A DNA stretch of 64,000 nucleotides from Candidimonas humi. Its GTDB lineage: Bacteria > Pseudomonadota > Gammaproteobacteria > Burkholderiales > Burkholderiaceae_B. Numbering within the stretch: position 1 is the stretch's first letter; each line of letters opens with the position of its first letter. A program made the position numbers and the translations under genes. The stretch covers positions 23,335 to 87,334 of the forward strand of contig NZ_JAHTBN010000012.1 of NCBI RefSeq assembly GCF_019166065.1. Reading direction: 5' to 3'. Of this stretch, positions 42,515-51,807 are shown one piece after another. The notes under the pieces were generated by a model. That model was not told where the DNA came from and made no database searches. It worked only from the letters and a program-made list of their open reading frames with translations.

Positions 42515-43924
42515 TCAGAATATCTCGTCGCGCAGGTAATAGTATTTGTAGAACATCGCCTGCCCCAGCCGGCGGAACGGCGCGAACAAATGGCCCGGCA
42601 GCGGCGAGTTGTAGATCGGCAAGTCCCAGTGCTTGCCGCCCTTGCCCACGATGCGCTCGGCCAGCCGGCGGCCGGCGTGCGAAGAAAACGACACGCCATT
42701 GCCCCCGTAGCCGAAAGCGTAGTAGATCTGCTGCGTCGGATCGGGCTGCGCGATGCGCGGCATCATGTCGTGGCTGACATCGACCCATCCCCACCACGAA
42801 TACGCGATCGGGATATCGCGCAGCCGCGGGAACTTCCGGTACAGGCCGTCCTTGAGCAACTGCAGGTGGCGCGGATTGCGCGCGTCCGAACCCGTCACCG
42901 AGCTGCGGCTGCCGATCTGCATCGAGCCGTCGGGCAGCAGGCGGTAATAGAAGCGCAAAGTGCGCGTGTCCGTGATGAAGGTCGTGGTCTTGAGCCCCGC
43001 CTCCTCGCGCTCTTGCGCGGTCAGCGGCCTGGTCACCATGGAATTGGACAGGATCGGCATGATTTTGTTGCTCAGGCTGGGATGCAGGCCCTGGGGCGTA
43101 TAGCCGCCCGTAGCCACGCCCACGCGGCGCGCACGCACCACGCCGCCGGGCGTGCGCAGATGATGCACGCCATTGATGGTTTCCCAGCCCAGCACCGGGC
43201 TGGCGGGATGGATCTTCACGCCCAGCGCCCGGGCCTTGCGGATGTAGCCGAAGGCCAGCTTCAGCGGATGCACGCCCACGCCATCGGGCTCGAGCAGCGC
43301 GCCGGCCGCCTCCATGTCGCGCACATAGTGTTCATGCAGCTCGGCGCGCGACAGCATACGCGTGTCGTAGCCGAACACTTCTTTCATGACACGCGCCTCG
43401 TTCTCGAGGAAAGCCATCTTCTTGGCGCGGTGCGCGGTGTACAGGTGGCCGCCCGGCTGGGCATCGCAGTCTATGCCGGCCACCATGCTCTTCCAGTATT
43501 CGAAGCCGCCGCGAATTTCCGCATCCAGGCGCTTGGCGGTTTCCAGGCCCCAGCGCTGTATCCACTGCGAGCGATACAGCCGCCCCGAAGCGTTCTGGCC
43601 CTGGCCGCCGTTGCGGCTGGTGCAGCCCCACGCCGTGTGGTTGGCTTCCAGCACTACCGCGCGCACGCCATGTTCCTGCGCCAGGTTCAAGGCAGTGGCC
43701 AGGCCCGTGAAACCCGATCCGATGATGGCCACGTCCACGTCGCAGTCGGCGCGTATGGGCCCGTCGTCCTGCGGCGCCGGCCCGGCGGTGCCGACCCAAT
43801 AGGTCGGCGCATACGCCTGGCCCTGGCCTGTCTTGGAGACCAGGGGATCGTACAGGGGATCGTAGGCGCTTTCCTTGAACGTATCGGAAACTGCGCCGCT
43901 GACGGCTTCGGGACTGGCAGCCAT
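42515..43924 (-). CDS. tauY: Taurine dehydrogenase, large FAD subunit
   Basis: A 469-residue FAD oxidoreductase of the glycine oxidase/DAO fold, with VDVAIIGSGFTGLATALNLA near residue 62 and the substrate-side AFGYGGNGVSFSSHAGRRLA near the end. It resembles PuuB/OrdL-type amine oxidoreductases. Position directly after a TauX-like gene and next to xsc identifies it as TauY, which oxidises taurine to sulfoacetaldehyde and ammonium, passing electrons to the respiratory chain. ATG 43924 is chosen as the first Met before the conserved part. Confidence 0.88.
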   Translation of the reverse strand: MAASPEAVSGAVSDTFKESAYDPLYDPLVSKTGQGQAYAPTYWVGTAGPAPQDDGPIRADCDVDVAIIGSGFTGLATALNLAQEHGVRAVVLEANHTAWGCTSRNGGQGQNASGRLYRSQWIQRWGLETAKRLDAEIRGGFEYWKSMVAGIDCDAQPGGHLYTAHRAKKMAFLENEARVMKEVFGYDTRMLSRAELHEHYVRDMEAAGALLEPDGVGVHPLKLAFGYIRKARALGVKIHPASPVLGWETINGVHHLRTPGGVVRARRVGVATGGYTPQGLHPSLSNKIMPILSNSMVTRPLTAQEREEAGLKTTTFITDTRTLRFYYRLLPDGSMQIGSRSSVTGSDARNPRHLQLLKDGLYRKFPRLRDIPIAYSWWGWVDVSHDMMPRIAQPDPTQQIYYAFGYGGNGVSFSSHAGRRLAERIVGKGGKHWDLPIYNSPLPGHLFAPFRRLGQAMFYKYYYLRDEIF

Positions 43925-43995
43925 GATGACTCCGCTAAGGGTTGCGACAGGACGAATTCGGGAAGGCGCGCCCTTGCGGCCGCGCCGGCGTAGGT

Positions 43996-44388
43996 TCAGG
44001 CACGGGCGGCGATCGGCGGGCGCTGCTTGCGAAATGCGTTCTTGCGCAGGATCTTGCCGTCGCGGAATACGAGCAGGTCGACCATATTGGCCTCGATGCG
44101 GGCGCCGTCGGCGGCCGTGCCGGTGAAGGTCGATTCCATGACGCCTTGGTCGCCCCTGACCCAGACGCGCGGATTGCGCCACTGGGCGTCGGGTATCGAC
44201 AGCCAGGCCGACTCGAAGGCCTTGCGCACTGCTGCCGTACCTTCGTGGCGCGCACCGTACACCTCGGGGCCTGCCACGGCCTCGAACACGCATTGCTCGT
44301 GCATGCACGACATCAGGCCTTCGATATCGTGGCGATTCCAGGCTTCGCCGAATTTTTCCAGAAGGCGGACCAGATTTTCCTCGGACAT
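43996..44388 (-). CDS. tauX: Taurine dehydrogenase, small subunit (SnoaL-like)
   Basis: A 130-residue NTF2/SnoaL-fold protein: MSEENLVRLLEKFGEAWNRH, then DIEGLMSCMHEQCVFEA and a C-terminal LLVFRDGKILRKNAFRKQRP. Small proteins of this kind precede tauY in taurine dehydrogenase loci. GGGAG precedes ATG 44388 and tauY starts 71 bp downstream. The exact role of the subunit in the dehydrogenase is not known from sequence. Confidence 0.85.
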   Translation of the reverse strand: MSEENLVRLLEKFGEAWNRHDIEGLMSCMHEQCVFEAVAGPEVYGARHEGTAAVRKAFESAWLSIPDAQWRNPRVWVRGDQGVMESTFTGTAADGARIEANMVDLLVFRDGKILRKNAFRKQRPPIAARA

Positions 44389-44792
44389 TGCTCTATCTCC
44401 CTGTGTCTCGACTATGGGCTGCCGGCGCCGGCAGCCCATGCGCTCGCGCATCGCGCACATGCACGCCGGCCATGCATGCCGGCGGCCACGGCGCATCCAT
44501 GCATCAGTAAGGTAGGAGATCGCCGATACAGGGTCTAGATCCAGAAGCGACGTTTCGCATGCGCCAGATGCGCGGCACGCCGGCGGCGCCGCGGCATGGC
44601 CTCGAGTCTGGTGCGGGCGGTGGCGCCGGCAGCGCGAAAAATTTCGGCGAATTTGTTTGACTTTTTTTTTGAAACCCCATAGAGTTCGCTAAAACACAAA
44701 ATATCGGAACAAAACATACCGGTTTTTATTTAAATGTCCTGGCTGCAGCCGCACATGCGGGCGCCGGGCCTCACCGCCACAGGAAGATCAAC
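44389..44792. promoter_or_regulatory. Divergent tauX/xsc regulatory region with a sigma-70 promoter
   Basis: The 404-bp gap holds no gene. On the plus strand TTGACT (44657-44662), a 17-bp spacer and TAGAGT (44680-44685) make a good promoter for xsc, with a leader of about 100 nt. On the minus strand CTGGATCTAG (44535-44544) matches the TauR-box-like sequence before tauA at 9 of 10 positions, oriented with tauX. Confidence 0.6.
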
Positions 44793-46589
44793 ATGAGCTC
44801 ATCGACCACCACTCCCCCCGCCGGCCCCCAGAAGATGACGCCGTCCGAGGCCTTCGTCGAAACCCTGGCCGCCAATGGCGTGACCGAAATGTTCGGCATC
44901 ATGGGTTCCGCGTTCATGGACGCGATGGACATCTTCGCCCCCGCGGGCATCAGGCTCATCCCCGTCGTGCACGAACAAGGCGCGGCCCACATGGCCGACG
45001 GGTACTCGCGGGTCAGCGGCCGCCACGGCGTAGTCATAGGCCAGAACGGCCCCGGCATCAGCAACTGCGTCACTGCCATCGCCGCCGCCTTCTGGGCGCA
45101 TTCGCCGGTGGTCATCGTCACGCCCGAAGCCGGCACCATGGGCATAGGCCTGGGCGGCTTCCAGGAAGCAAAGCAGTTGCCCATGTTCCAGGAATTCACC
45201 AAATACCAGGGCCATGTCACGCACCCGGCGCGCATGGCCGAGTACACCGGCCGCTGCTTCGACCGCGCGATGTCCGAGATGGGCCCCACGCAACTGAACA
45301 TCCCGCGCGACTATTTCTACGGCGAGATCACCGCCGAGATCCCGCAGCCGCACCGGCTGGAGCGCGGCCCCGGCGGCGAACACAGCCTGGACGAGGCCGC
45401 CGAACTACTCGCCAAGGCCAAGTTCCCGGTCATCATCTCGGGCGGCGGCGTCGTCATGGGCGATGCCGTCGAGGAATGCAAGGCGCTGGCCGAGCGGCTC
45501 GGCGCGCCGGTAGTCAACAGCTACCTGCACAACGATTCCTTCCCCGCCAGCCATCCGCTGTGGTGCGGCCCGCTGGGCTACCAGGGCTCCAAGGCGGCCA
45601 TGAAGCTGATCTCCAAGGCCGACGTGGTGCTGGCGCTGGGCTCGCGCCTGGGGCCTTTCGGCACCCTGCCGCAGCACGGCATGGACTACTGGCCCAAGAA
45701 CGCCAAGATCATCCAGATCGACGCCGACAACAAGATGCTGGGGCTGGTCAAGAAGATTACCGTGGGCATCTGCGGCGACGCGAAAGCCGCCGCCACGGCG
45801 CTGTCGCAGCGCCTTGCCGGCCGCACGCTGGCCTGCGACGCCACCAAGGAAGCGCGCGCCCGCGAGATCGCCGACGAAAAGACCGCCTGGGAAAAAGAAC
45901 TGGACGAATGGACGCATGAGCGCGACCCCTTCAGCCTCGACATGATCGAAGAGCAGAAGAAAGAACCCGGCAACTACCTGCACCCGCGCCAGGTGCTGCG
46001 CGAACTGGAAAAAGCCATGCCGCCCGATGTCATGGTGTCCACCGATATCGGCAATATCAATTCGGTGGCCAACAGCTATCTGCGCTTCGAAAAACCCCGC
46101 AGCCTGTTCGCCGCCATGAGCTGGGGCAATTGCGGCTATGCCTTCCCGACCATCATAGGCGCCAAGGTCGCCGCGCCGCACCGCCCGGCAATTTCCTATG
46201 CGGGCGACGGCGCCTGGGGCATGAGCATGATGGAAACCATGACCTGCGTGCGCCACAACATCCCGGTCACCGCGGTGGTATTCCACAACCGCCAATGGGG
46301 CGCCGAGAAAAAGAACCAGGTGGATTTCTACAATCGCCGCTTCGTCGCAGGCGAACTCGACAACCAGAGCTTCGCCGGCATCGCCCGCGCCATGGGCGCC
46401 GAAGGGATCGTGGTGGACAAGCTCGAGGACGTGGGCCCCGCGCTGAAGAAAGCGATCGACATGCAGATGAACCAGGGCAAGACCACCATCGTGGAAATCA
46501 TGTGCACGCGCGAACTGGGCGACCCGTTCCGCCGCGACGCACTGTCCAAGCCGGTGCGCCTGCTCGACAAATACAAGGACTACGTCTGA
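44793..46589 (+). CDS. xsc: Sulfoacetaldehyde acetyltransferase
   Basis: A 598-residue ThDP enzyme. The catalytic Glu61 lies in PVVHEQGAAHMADGYSRVSG, the ThDP/Mg motif runs from GDGAWGMSMMETMTC to VFHNRQWGAEKKNQ, and the C-terminus RDALSKPVRLLDKYKDYV is characteristic of Xsc. It converts sulfoacetaldehyde and phosphate to acetyl phosphate and sulfite. AGGAAG precedes the ATG. It is followed by pta and divergent from tauXY, completing the taurine route. Confidence 0.95.
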   Translation: MSSSTTTPPAGPQKMTPSEAFVETLAANGVTEMFGIMGSAFMDAMDIFAPAGIRLIPVVHEQGAAHMADGYSRVSGRHGVVIGQNGPGISNCVTAIAAAFWAHSPVVIVTPEAGTMGIGLGGFQEAKQLPMFQEFTKYQGHVTHPARMAEYTGRCFDRAMSEMGPTQLNIPRDYFYGEITAEIPQPHRLERGPGGEHSLDEAAELLAKAKFPVIISGGGVVMGDAVEECKALAERLGAPVVNSYLHNDSFPASHPLWCGPLGYQGSKAAMKLISKADVVLALGSRLGPFGTLPQHGMDYWPKNAKIIQIDADNKMLGLVKKITVGICGDAKAAATALSQRLAGRTLACDATKEARAREIADEKTAWEKELDEWTHERDPFSLDMIEEQKKEPGNYLHPRQVLRELEKAMPPDVMVSTDIGNINSVANSYLRFEKPRSLFAAMSWGNCGYAFPTIIGAKVAAPHRPAISYAGDGAWGMSMMETMTCVRHNIPVTAVVFHNRQWGAEKKNQVDFYNRRFVAGELDNQSFAGIARAMGAEGIVVDKLEDVGPALKKAIDMQMNQGKTTIVEIMCTRELGDPFRRDALSKPVRLLDKYKDYV

Positions 46590-46867
46590 GGCCCGGGCCG
46601 CCCCGGCGGCCCGGAACATCCGATTTACATGGACGCCCCAAGGGACTCGCACGGCGGCGCATTCCCTGGCCGCAGGCTCCGGCCGGCCTACAAGCCGGCA
46701 CTCCTGCAGCCTGACAAGCGCGCGCCGCATGCGCCCCGGGGACAGGGCCGGCCTCAACTTCGCTGCGCAGGCCGGCCCGGGCAGTCCATTTTTTTTCACG
46801 TGGCGCCAGCATCCGGCGGCAGCAAGCCGGAATGCCGGCGCCGGTTGCGCCGAGAACTGGCCTTGCC

Positions 46868-47890
46868 ATGAATATCCTGGACACCATGCTGGAACAGGCG
46901 CGCCGCGCGCCGCAGCGGATCGTGCTGTGCGAAGGCGAAGACCCCCGGGTGCTGCGCGCGGCCGTGCGTGCGGCGCGCGACGCCATCGCCTTGCCGCGGA
47001 TCGTGGGCAGCCGGCCGGCCATCGAGCACAATGCAGCCGCGCTCGGCCTGGACTTGCGCACGCTGCCTGTGCCCATCGAAGATCCCGCCGCATCGCCGTT
47101 GCGCGAGCAGGCCGTCGAACTGCTGCTGGAACTGCGCGCCAGGCGCTGCATGACGCCCGAACAAGCGCGCCAGGCGGCGCTCGACCCGCTGGTCTTCGCC
47201 ACGCTGATGGTGCGCATGGGCCACGCCGACGGCTCGGTGGCGGGCGCCGTGCATACTACGGCCGATGTGGTGCGCAACGCCATCCAGCTCATAGGCATGC
47301 GCCCGGACACGCGCATCGTGTCGAGCTTCTTCATCATGCTGCGCGACCAGCCCTTTCATTCGCAGACACACGCCATGATTTTTTCCGATTGCGGCCTGGT
47401 GATCGATCCCGACCACGAGCAGCTCGCCGACATCGCCCTGGCGGCAGCCGAAAGCGCGCGCAGTCTCCTGGGCACCGAGCCCAGGGTCGCCATGCTGTCG
47501 TTTTCCACGCACGGCAGCGCCGGCCATCCGGACGCTCGAAAAGTCGACCAAGCCACGCGGCGGCTGCGCGAACGTGCGCCGCAACTGCACGTGGACGGAG
47601 AAGTGCAGCTCGACGCGGCCATCGTGCCGGACATCGCCGCGCGCAAGATTCCCGATTCGCAGATCCACGGGCAGGCCAATGTGCTGGTCTTTCCGAACCT
47701 GGACGCGGCCAATATCGGCTACAAGCTTACAGAAAGGCTGGGCGGCGCAACGGCCATCGGGCCGCTGCTGCAAGGCCTGAACAAGCCGGCCAACGACTTG
47801 TCGCGCGGCTGCAGCGAAGACGACGTCTACAACGTGATCGCGGTCACGGCGGTGCAGGCGCAGGCTGCGGCGATGGCGGCCTGCTCCTGA
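46868..47890 (+). CDS. pta: Phosphate acetyltransferase
   Basis: A 340-residue short-form Pta with [47 protein letters not shown] and the C-terminal [13 protein letters not shown] and [14 protein letters not shown] segments. It transfers the acetyl group of acetyl phosphate from Xsc to CoA. ATG 46868 is chosen on homology; the frame is open 12 codons earlier. The gap to xsc is 278 bp, with a T-rich stretch at 46791, so it may have its own promoter as well. Confidence 0.92.
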   Translation: MNILDTMLEQARRAPQRIVLCEGEDPRVLRAAVRAARDAIALPRIVGSRPAIEHNAAALGLDLRTLPVPIEDPAASPLREQAVELLLELRARRCMTPEQARQAALDPLVFATLMVRMGHADGSVAGAVHTTADVVRNAIQLIGMRPDTRIVSSFFIMLRDQPFHSQTHAMIFSDCGLVIDPDHEQLADIALAAAESARSLLGTEPRVAMLSFSTHGSAGHPDARKVDQATRRLRERAPQLHVDGEVQLDAAIVPDIAARKIPDSQIHGQANVLVFPNLDAANIGYKLTERLGGATAIGPLLQGLNKPANDLSRGCSEDDVYNVIAVTAVQAQAAAMAACS

Positions 47891-48016
47891 CGCATAGCCG
47901 GGCGAGACTTCGTCCACAACGCAAGTCCGCCTCGGCTGCTTGGCGGGCCGGCCCGCACGCCTCGAGCTACCTGGTTCGCATCGGTCGCCTGCGCCGCGCG
48001 CGCCGCCCTGCTCCCG

Positions 48017-49741
48017 TCAAGAGAGCCGGCTGCCGCGCCGTGCCTGCATCAGCATCTGTGTGAAATCGTCGAATACCTTGTTGTCCAGCCTTTCGGACAA
48101 ATCCACGGCCAGCGAGTCCGGGTAATAAGGGCTCAGGTCCAGCCCTACGCCCAGCCCGTAGATCTCGATGCCGCGCCGCAGTTGCTGGCCGACCACGGCC
48201 TTCAGATGATTGTCCAGGTAATAAACGTCATTGGCCAGATTGGTGGCGGTGTCCATGGGGCAACCGTCGGAGACTACCAGCAAGATGCGGCGCCGGCAGT
48301 CCTGTCGCGCCAGCCGGGCGCAGGCCCATTGCACGGCTTCGCCGTCCACTCCTTCGCGGAACAGGTCGGCTTTCAGCAAGGCCGCCAGCGGGCGTCGGGC
48401 GCGGCGCCACGATACGCCGGCTTCCTTGAATACGATATGGCGCAGTTCGCCAAGCCGGCCCGGATGCGATGCGCGGCCGGCCGCCAGCCAGTCCTGGCGC
48501 GCGCGGCCGCCGTTCCATGCCGCCGTGGTGAAACCCAGGATCTCGGTCGCCGTGCCGCCCTGCTCCAGCGCGCGCATCAGGATGTCGGCCAACACGGCCA
48601 CGGACTCGATGCAGCGCTTCATGGAGCCGGAACAATCGATCAGCAGGCTCACCACGCAGTCCGACACGGGACGGTAGCGGTCGCGCCGGAACAGGCGCCG
48701 TTCGCTCGGCGAACTGATGAGCTGCGCCAGGCGGCGCCCGTCTATCACCCCTTCTTCTTCTCCGAAACGCCAGCCGTCGCGCTCCGGATGCGCCAGCGCG
48801 GCCTGCAGGCGGCGCGCCAGGCGGTTCACGTTCACGCCCTGGCACGCAATGCGCTGGTCCAGGCGTTCGCGGTATTCCGACAGCAACGCGGCACGCAATA
48901 ATTCCTCGGCCGGCACCTGCTGGTCGTAGCGTCTGGTATACACCCGATACTGCCCGCGGCCGGCAAGGAATACGGCGCTTTCGCCGCTGTCGGCCGCAGC
49001 CAGGCCCTGGTCTTCGCCCTCGTCCTCGGCATCGAGCCAAAGATTGAAGGCATAGCGGCCGCGCGAGCCGGCCGTCTCGGGCTCGTCTTCATATACGCTC
49101 TGCACGCGCTGCGCGATGTCGCGCGCGACATCCAGCGCATGGGCCGCGAAACGCGCCTGGTCCGCACGCCAGCGCCGCATGCCGGCAAGCGCGACTCCCA
49201 GCGCAGGGCCCAATGCGGCGCGGGTCGGCTCCAGCAAGTCCTGGACGATCTCGGGCAGCTCGCACGCATTGAGCCGGCTCCAGACGATTTGCGACAGCGC
49301 GAACATCAGCATGCCCAGGCTGCTCTCGGTGGCGCCCGAGTCGAGGAAATCGCCGCTCCAGGCCCGGTAGTGGCGCTCGAGATTGTGCCGCAGCCCCGGC
49401 AGCGATTCGGGCGCGAGGGATTCGACGCGCAACTGCTCGAGCCAGTCGAACACCAGGCGCTGCACAGGCTCGTCCGGCGCCAGGCCGGCGTGCAGGTCCG
49501 CATCGGAATACATCAGGCGCAGCGCCATGGCGTCGGCCACGCTGCGATATTCGTCCAGGCCCGCGTCCAGCCCGGCAAGCCGGAGGTGCGGCGCGCGCGG
49601 CCGTACCGGCAGTTCGCCATCGAACAGGCCGCCGCCCTCGAAATGCAGGCGGCCATGTCCCGTCATGGAACGCAGCGTCGCGGCGCACAGTTCTTCCAGG
49701 CGCTGCCGGCGCGGCAAGCGCCGGCGCGCTTCGAGGCTCAC
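48017..49741 (-). CDS. CobT-like von Willebrand factor A domain protein
   Basis: A 574-residue protein. The N-terminal two thirds resemble the CobT subunit of aerobic cobaltochelatase, with a short acidic linker near residue 238 (DAEDEGEDQG). The C-terminal VWA domain has the MIDAS motif DCSGS (369-373) and VVSDGCPMDTATNLAND. GTG 49741 overlaps the TGA of the upstream AAA gene (GTGA), so they are coupled. No cobN or other cobalamin genes are near, so it may instead be a MoxR/VWA-type assembly factor. Confidence 0.8.
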   Translation of the reverse strand: MSLEARRRLPRRQRLEELCAATLRSMTGHGRLHFEGGGLFDGELPVRPRAPHLRLAGLDAGLDEYRSVADAMALRLMYSDADLHAGLAPDEPVQRLVFDWLEQLRVESLAPESLPGLRHNLERHYRAWSGDFLDSGATESSLGMLMFALSQIVWSRLNACELPEIVQDLLEPTRAALGPALGVALAGMRRWRADQARFAAHALDVARDIAQRVQSVYEDEPETAGSRGRYAFNLWLDAEDEGEDQGLAAADSGESAVFLAGRGQYRVYTRRYDQQVPAEELLRAALLSEYRERLDQRIACQGVNVNRLARRLQAALAHPERDGWRFGEEEGVIDGRRLAQLISSPSERRLFRRDRYRPVSDCVVSLLIDCSGSMKRCIESVAVLADILMRALEQGGTATEILGFTTAAWNGGRARQDWLAAGRASHPGRLGELRHIVFKEAGVSWRRARRPLAALLKADLFREGVDGEAVQWACARLARQDCRRRILLVVSDGCPMDTATNLANDVYYLDNHLKAVVGQQLRRGIEIYGLGVGLDLSPYYPDSLAVDLSERLDNKVFDDFTQMLMQARRGSRLS

Positions 49742-50739
49742 GCGGCGCTCCGGCTGTCCTGCGCCTGCATGGCATGGGCGGCCGACTCGCGGATTTCATC
49801 GTCGAAGCAGCGCTGGTAGTATTCGGCCACCACAGGCCTTTCGGGCTCTTCGCATTTGTTCAGGAACGACAGCCTGAACGCCAGTTCCACGTCGCCGAAT
49901 ATGCGGCTGTTCTCGGCCCAGGTGATCACCGTGCGCGGCGACATCAGCGTGGACAGGTCGCCCAGCTCGAAACCCTTGCGGGTAAGCGCGGCGACTTGCA
50001 CCATGGCCCCCACCAGCGCCCTGCCCGCGGGGGTCTCCAGTTCGGGCACCCGCGCCAGGACGATCGCGGCCTCCTCTGCCGCGCCCAGGTAGTCGAGCGT
50101 GGCGACGATGTTCCAGCGATCGATCTGCGCATGATTCAAGACCTGGGTGCCGTGGTACATGCCGTTGGGGTTGCCCTGGCCGACCGTGTTGGACGTAGCG
50201 AACAGGCGGAATTGCGGATGCGGCTGCAACACCCGGTTCTGGTCCAGCAGCGTGTAGCGACCCTCGCGCTCGAGTATGCGCTGGATCACGAACATCACGT
50301 CGGGCCGGCCCGCATCGTATTCGTCGAACACCAGGGCCACGGGCCGCTGCAGGGCCCACGGCACGATGCCTTCCTGGAATTCGGTGACCTGCAGGCCGTC
50401 GCGCACCACGATGGCGTCCTTGCCCACCAGGTCGAGGCGGCTGATGTGCCCGTCCAGGTTGACCCGCACGCAAGGCCAGTTCAGGCGCGCCGCGATCTGC
50501 TCTATGTGCGTGGACTTGCCGGTGCCGTGCAGCCCCTGCACCATGACGCGACGATTGCGCGCGAAGCCGGCCAATATGGCCAGCGTGACGTCGCGGTTGA
50601 AACGATAGGCGGGATCGATCTCGGGCACATGATCGTCGCGCTCGACGAAGGCGGGCACCTGCAAGGCAATATCCAGGCCGAACAGTTCTGCGGCGGAAAC
50701 TGCGTGCATGGCGGGTGTGGACGAGGCGGGGTCGGACAT
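49738..50739 (-). CDS. CobS-like MoxR-class AAA+ ATPase
   Basis: A 333-residue AAA+ protein. Walker A is GLHGTGKST (69-77), Walker B is VALVFDEYD (134-142), and the sensor segment FRLFATSNTVGQGNPNG and DRWN follow, all very like CobS of cobaltochelatase. CobS/CobT form a ring complex that drives CobN. Here the pair stands alone beside the taurine genes and after an IclR gene on the same strand (82 bp gap). Confidence 0.85.
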   Translation of the reverse strand: MSDPASSTPAMHAVSAAELFGLDIALQVPAFVERDDHVPEIDPAYRFNRDVTLAILAGFARNRRVMVQGLHGTGKSTHIEQIAARLNWPCVRVNLDGHISRLDLVGKDAIVVRDGLQVTEFQEGIVPWALQRPVALVFDEYDAGRPDVMFVIQRILEREGRYTLLDQNRVLQPHPQFRLFATSNTVGQGNPNGMYHGTQVLNHAQIDRWNIVATLDYLGAAEEAAIVLARVPELETPAGRALVGAMVQVAALTRKGFELGDLSTLMSPRTVITWAENSRIFGDVELAFRLSFLNKCEEPERPVVAEYYQRCFDDEIRESAAHAMQAQDSRSAA

Positions 50740-50821
50740 GGAATGCTCCTGAAAATCTCACGAGCCAAGGGCAAGTCCGGCGGCGCCGTGTGTCGCGGCG
50801 CTCGGGCGCCACGACCTATGG

Positions 50822-51628
50822 CTAGAGCCCCTTGCCGTTGGCCACTTCTATGGCCGCCAGGGACTGCGCGGCGCGCTGCAGCGCAGGCAGGCATTGCAGC
50901 GATTTTTCCGGCGACATGCGCATGATGGGGGCCTGCAGGGCCACCGCCATGTTGGACTTGCCGCTGACCACCGGCACCAGCACCGCGACGCACAACAGGC
51001 CGGGCAGGAATTCCTCGTCGTCCACGGCGTAGCCATCGCGGCGCACGCGCTCGATCTCGCTATCGAGTTCGTCGTAGGTGACCAGCGTCTTGTCGGTGTA
51101 CCTGGCCAGCGGAGCATGCACCAGCAGGCGGCGGCGCTGCAGCGGCGTCATTTGCGTCAGGAACAGCTTGCCGCTGGCCGAGCAATGCACAGGCACGCGC
51201 GAGCCCGGATGCAAGTAGAAACGCAGCGGGGCGACCGTCTCGACGCGATCCAGGTACAGCACTTCGCTGCCGGCGCAAGTCGTGATGTTGCAGCTTTCGC
51301 CGACTTCCTCGACCAATTGGCGCAATACCGTATGCCGCGCCCCATGCACCGTATTGTTCAGCAGCAGGTTCTCGGCCATGCGCCGCAGCCGCAAGCCCGT
51401 GCTGTACTGGCGCCCGTCGCCGTCGCGCTGGATCATGCCGGCGCCCTCGAGCTGCTGCAGCATGCGGTGCAGGGTGGGCTTGGGCAGGCCGAGCTCGTCG
51501 ACCAGGCTCTGCAGGGAAAAGAACTGGTCCTTGCGCGCGATCACTTCCAGCAGCGCAAACAGCCGCATGGTGGGAGTGTTACCATCGATCTTGTTGTCGT
51601 CGATGATAGGCGAACGGGCGGTGTCCAT
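50822..51628 (-). CDS. IclR-type transcriptional regulator
   Basis: A 268-residue IclR protein with an N-terminal winged helix (LVDELGLPKPTLHRMLQQLE, about 42-61) and a GAF-like effector domain containing VHCSASGKLFLTQM. It is followed by the AAA/VWA genes on the same strand and is divergent from thiO. It may regulate the AAA/VWA pair or a distant target; the effector is unknown. Confidence 0.9.
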   Translation of the reverse strand: MDTARSPIIDDNKIDGNTPTMRLFALLEVIARKDQFFSLQSLVDELGLPKPTLHRMLQQLEGAGMIQRDGDGRQYSTGLRLRRMAENLLLNNTVHGARHTVLRQLVEEVGESCNITTCAGSEVLYLDRVETVAPLRFYLHPGSRVPVHCSASGKLFLTQMTPLQRRRLLVHAPLARYTDKTLVTYDELDSEIERVRRDGYAVDDEEFLPGLLCVAVLVPVVSGKSNMAVALQAPIMRMSPEKSLQCLPALQRAAQSLAAIEVANGKGL

Positions 51629-51807
51629 AAATTTTATCTCGATTTTAGGAATGAATTGTACCGGTTTTTGAATTTATAATTGGCTATTGGGCATGCGGAG
51701 CCTAAATTTTACAAAAAGCCTCATAGCCTCTCGTTATCCTTATATGCCACGTCTTCCCCGCTAGCGGTCCGCGCCGCGGGGCGAAGCCCGCGGCAGGTGT
51801 GTCATAG

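Noticed and set aside
51629..51807. TPP riboswitch before thiO
   Set aside because: The conserved CTGAGA core and following thi-box segments are absent.
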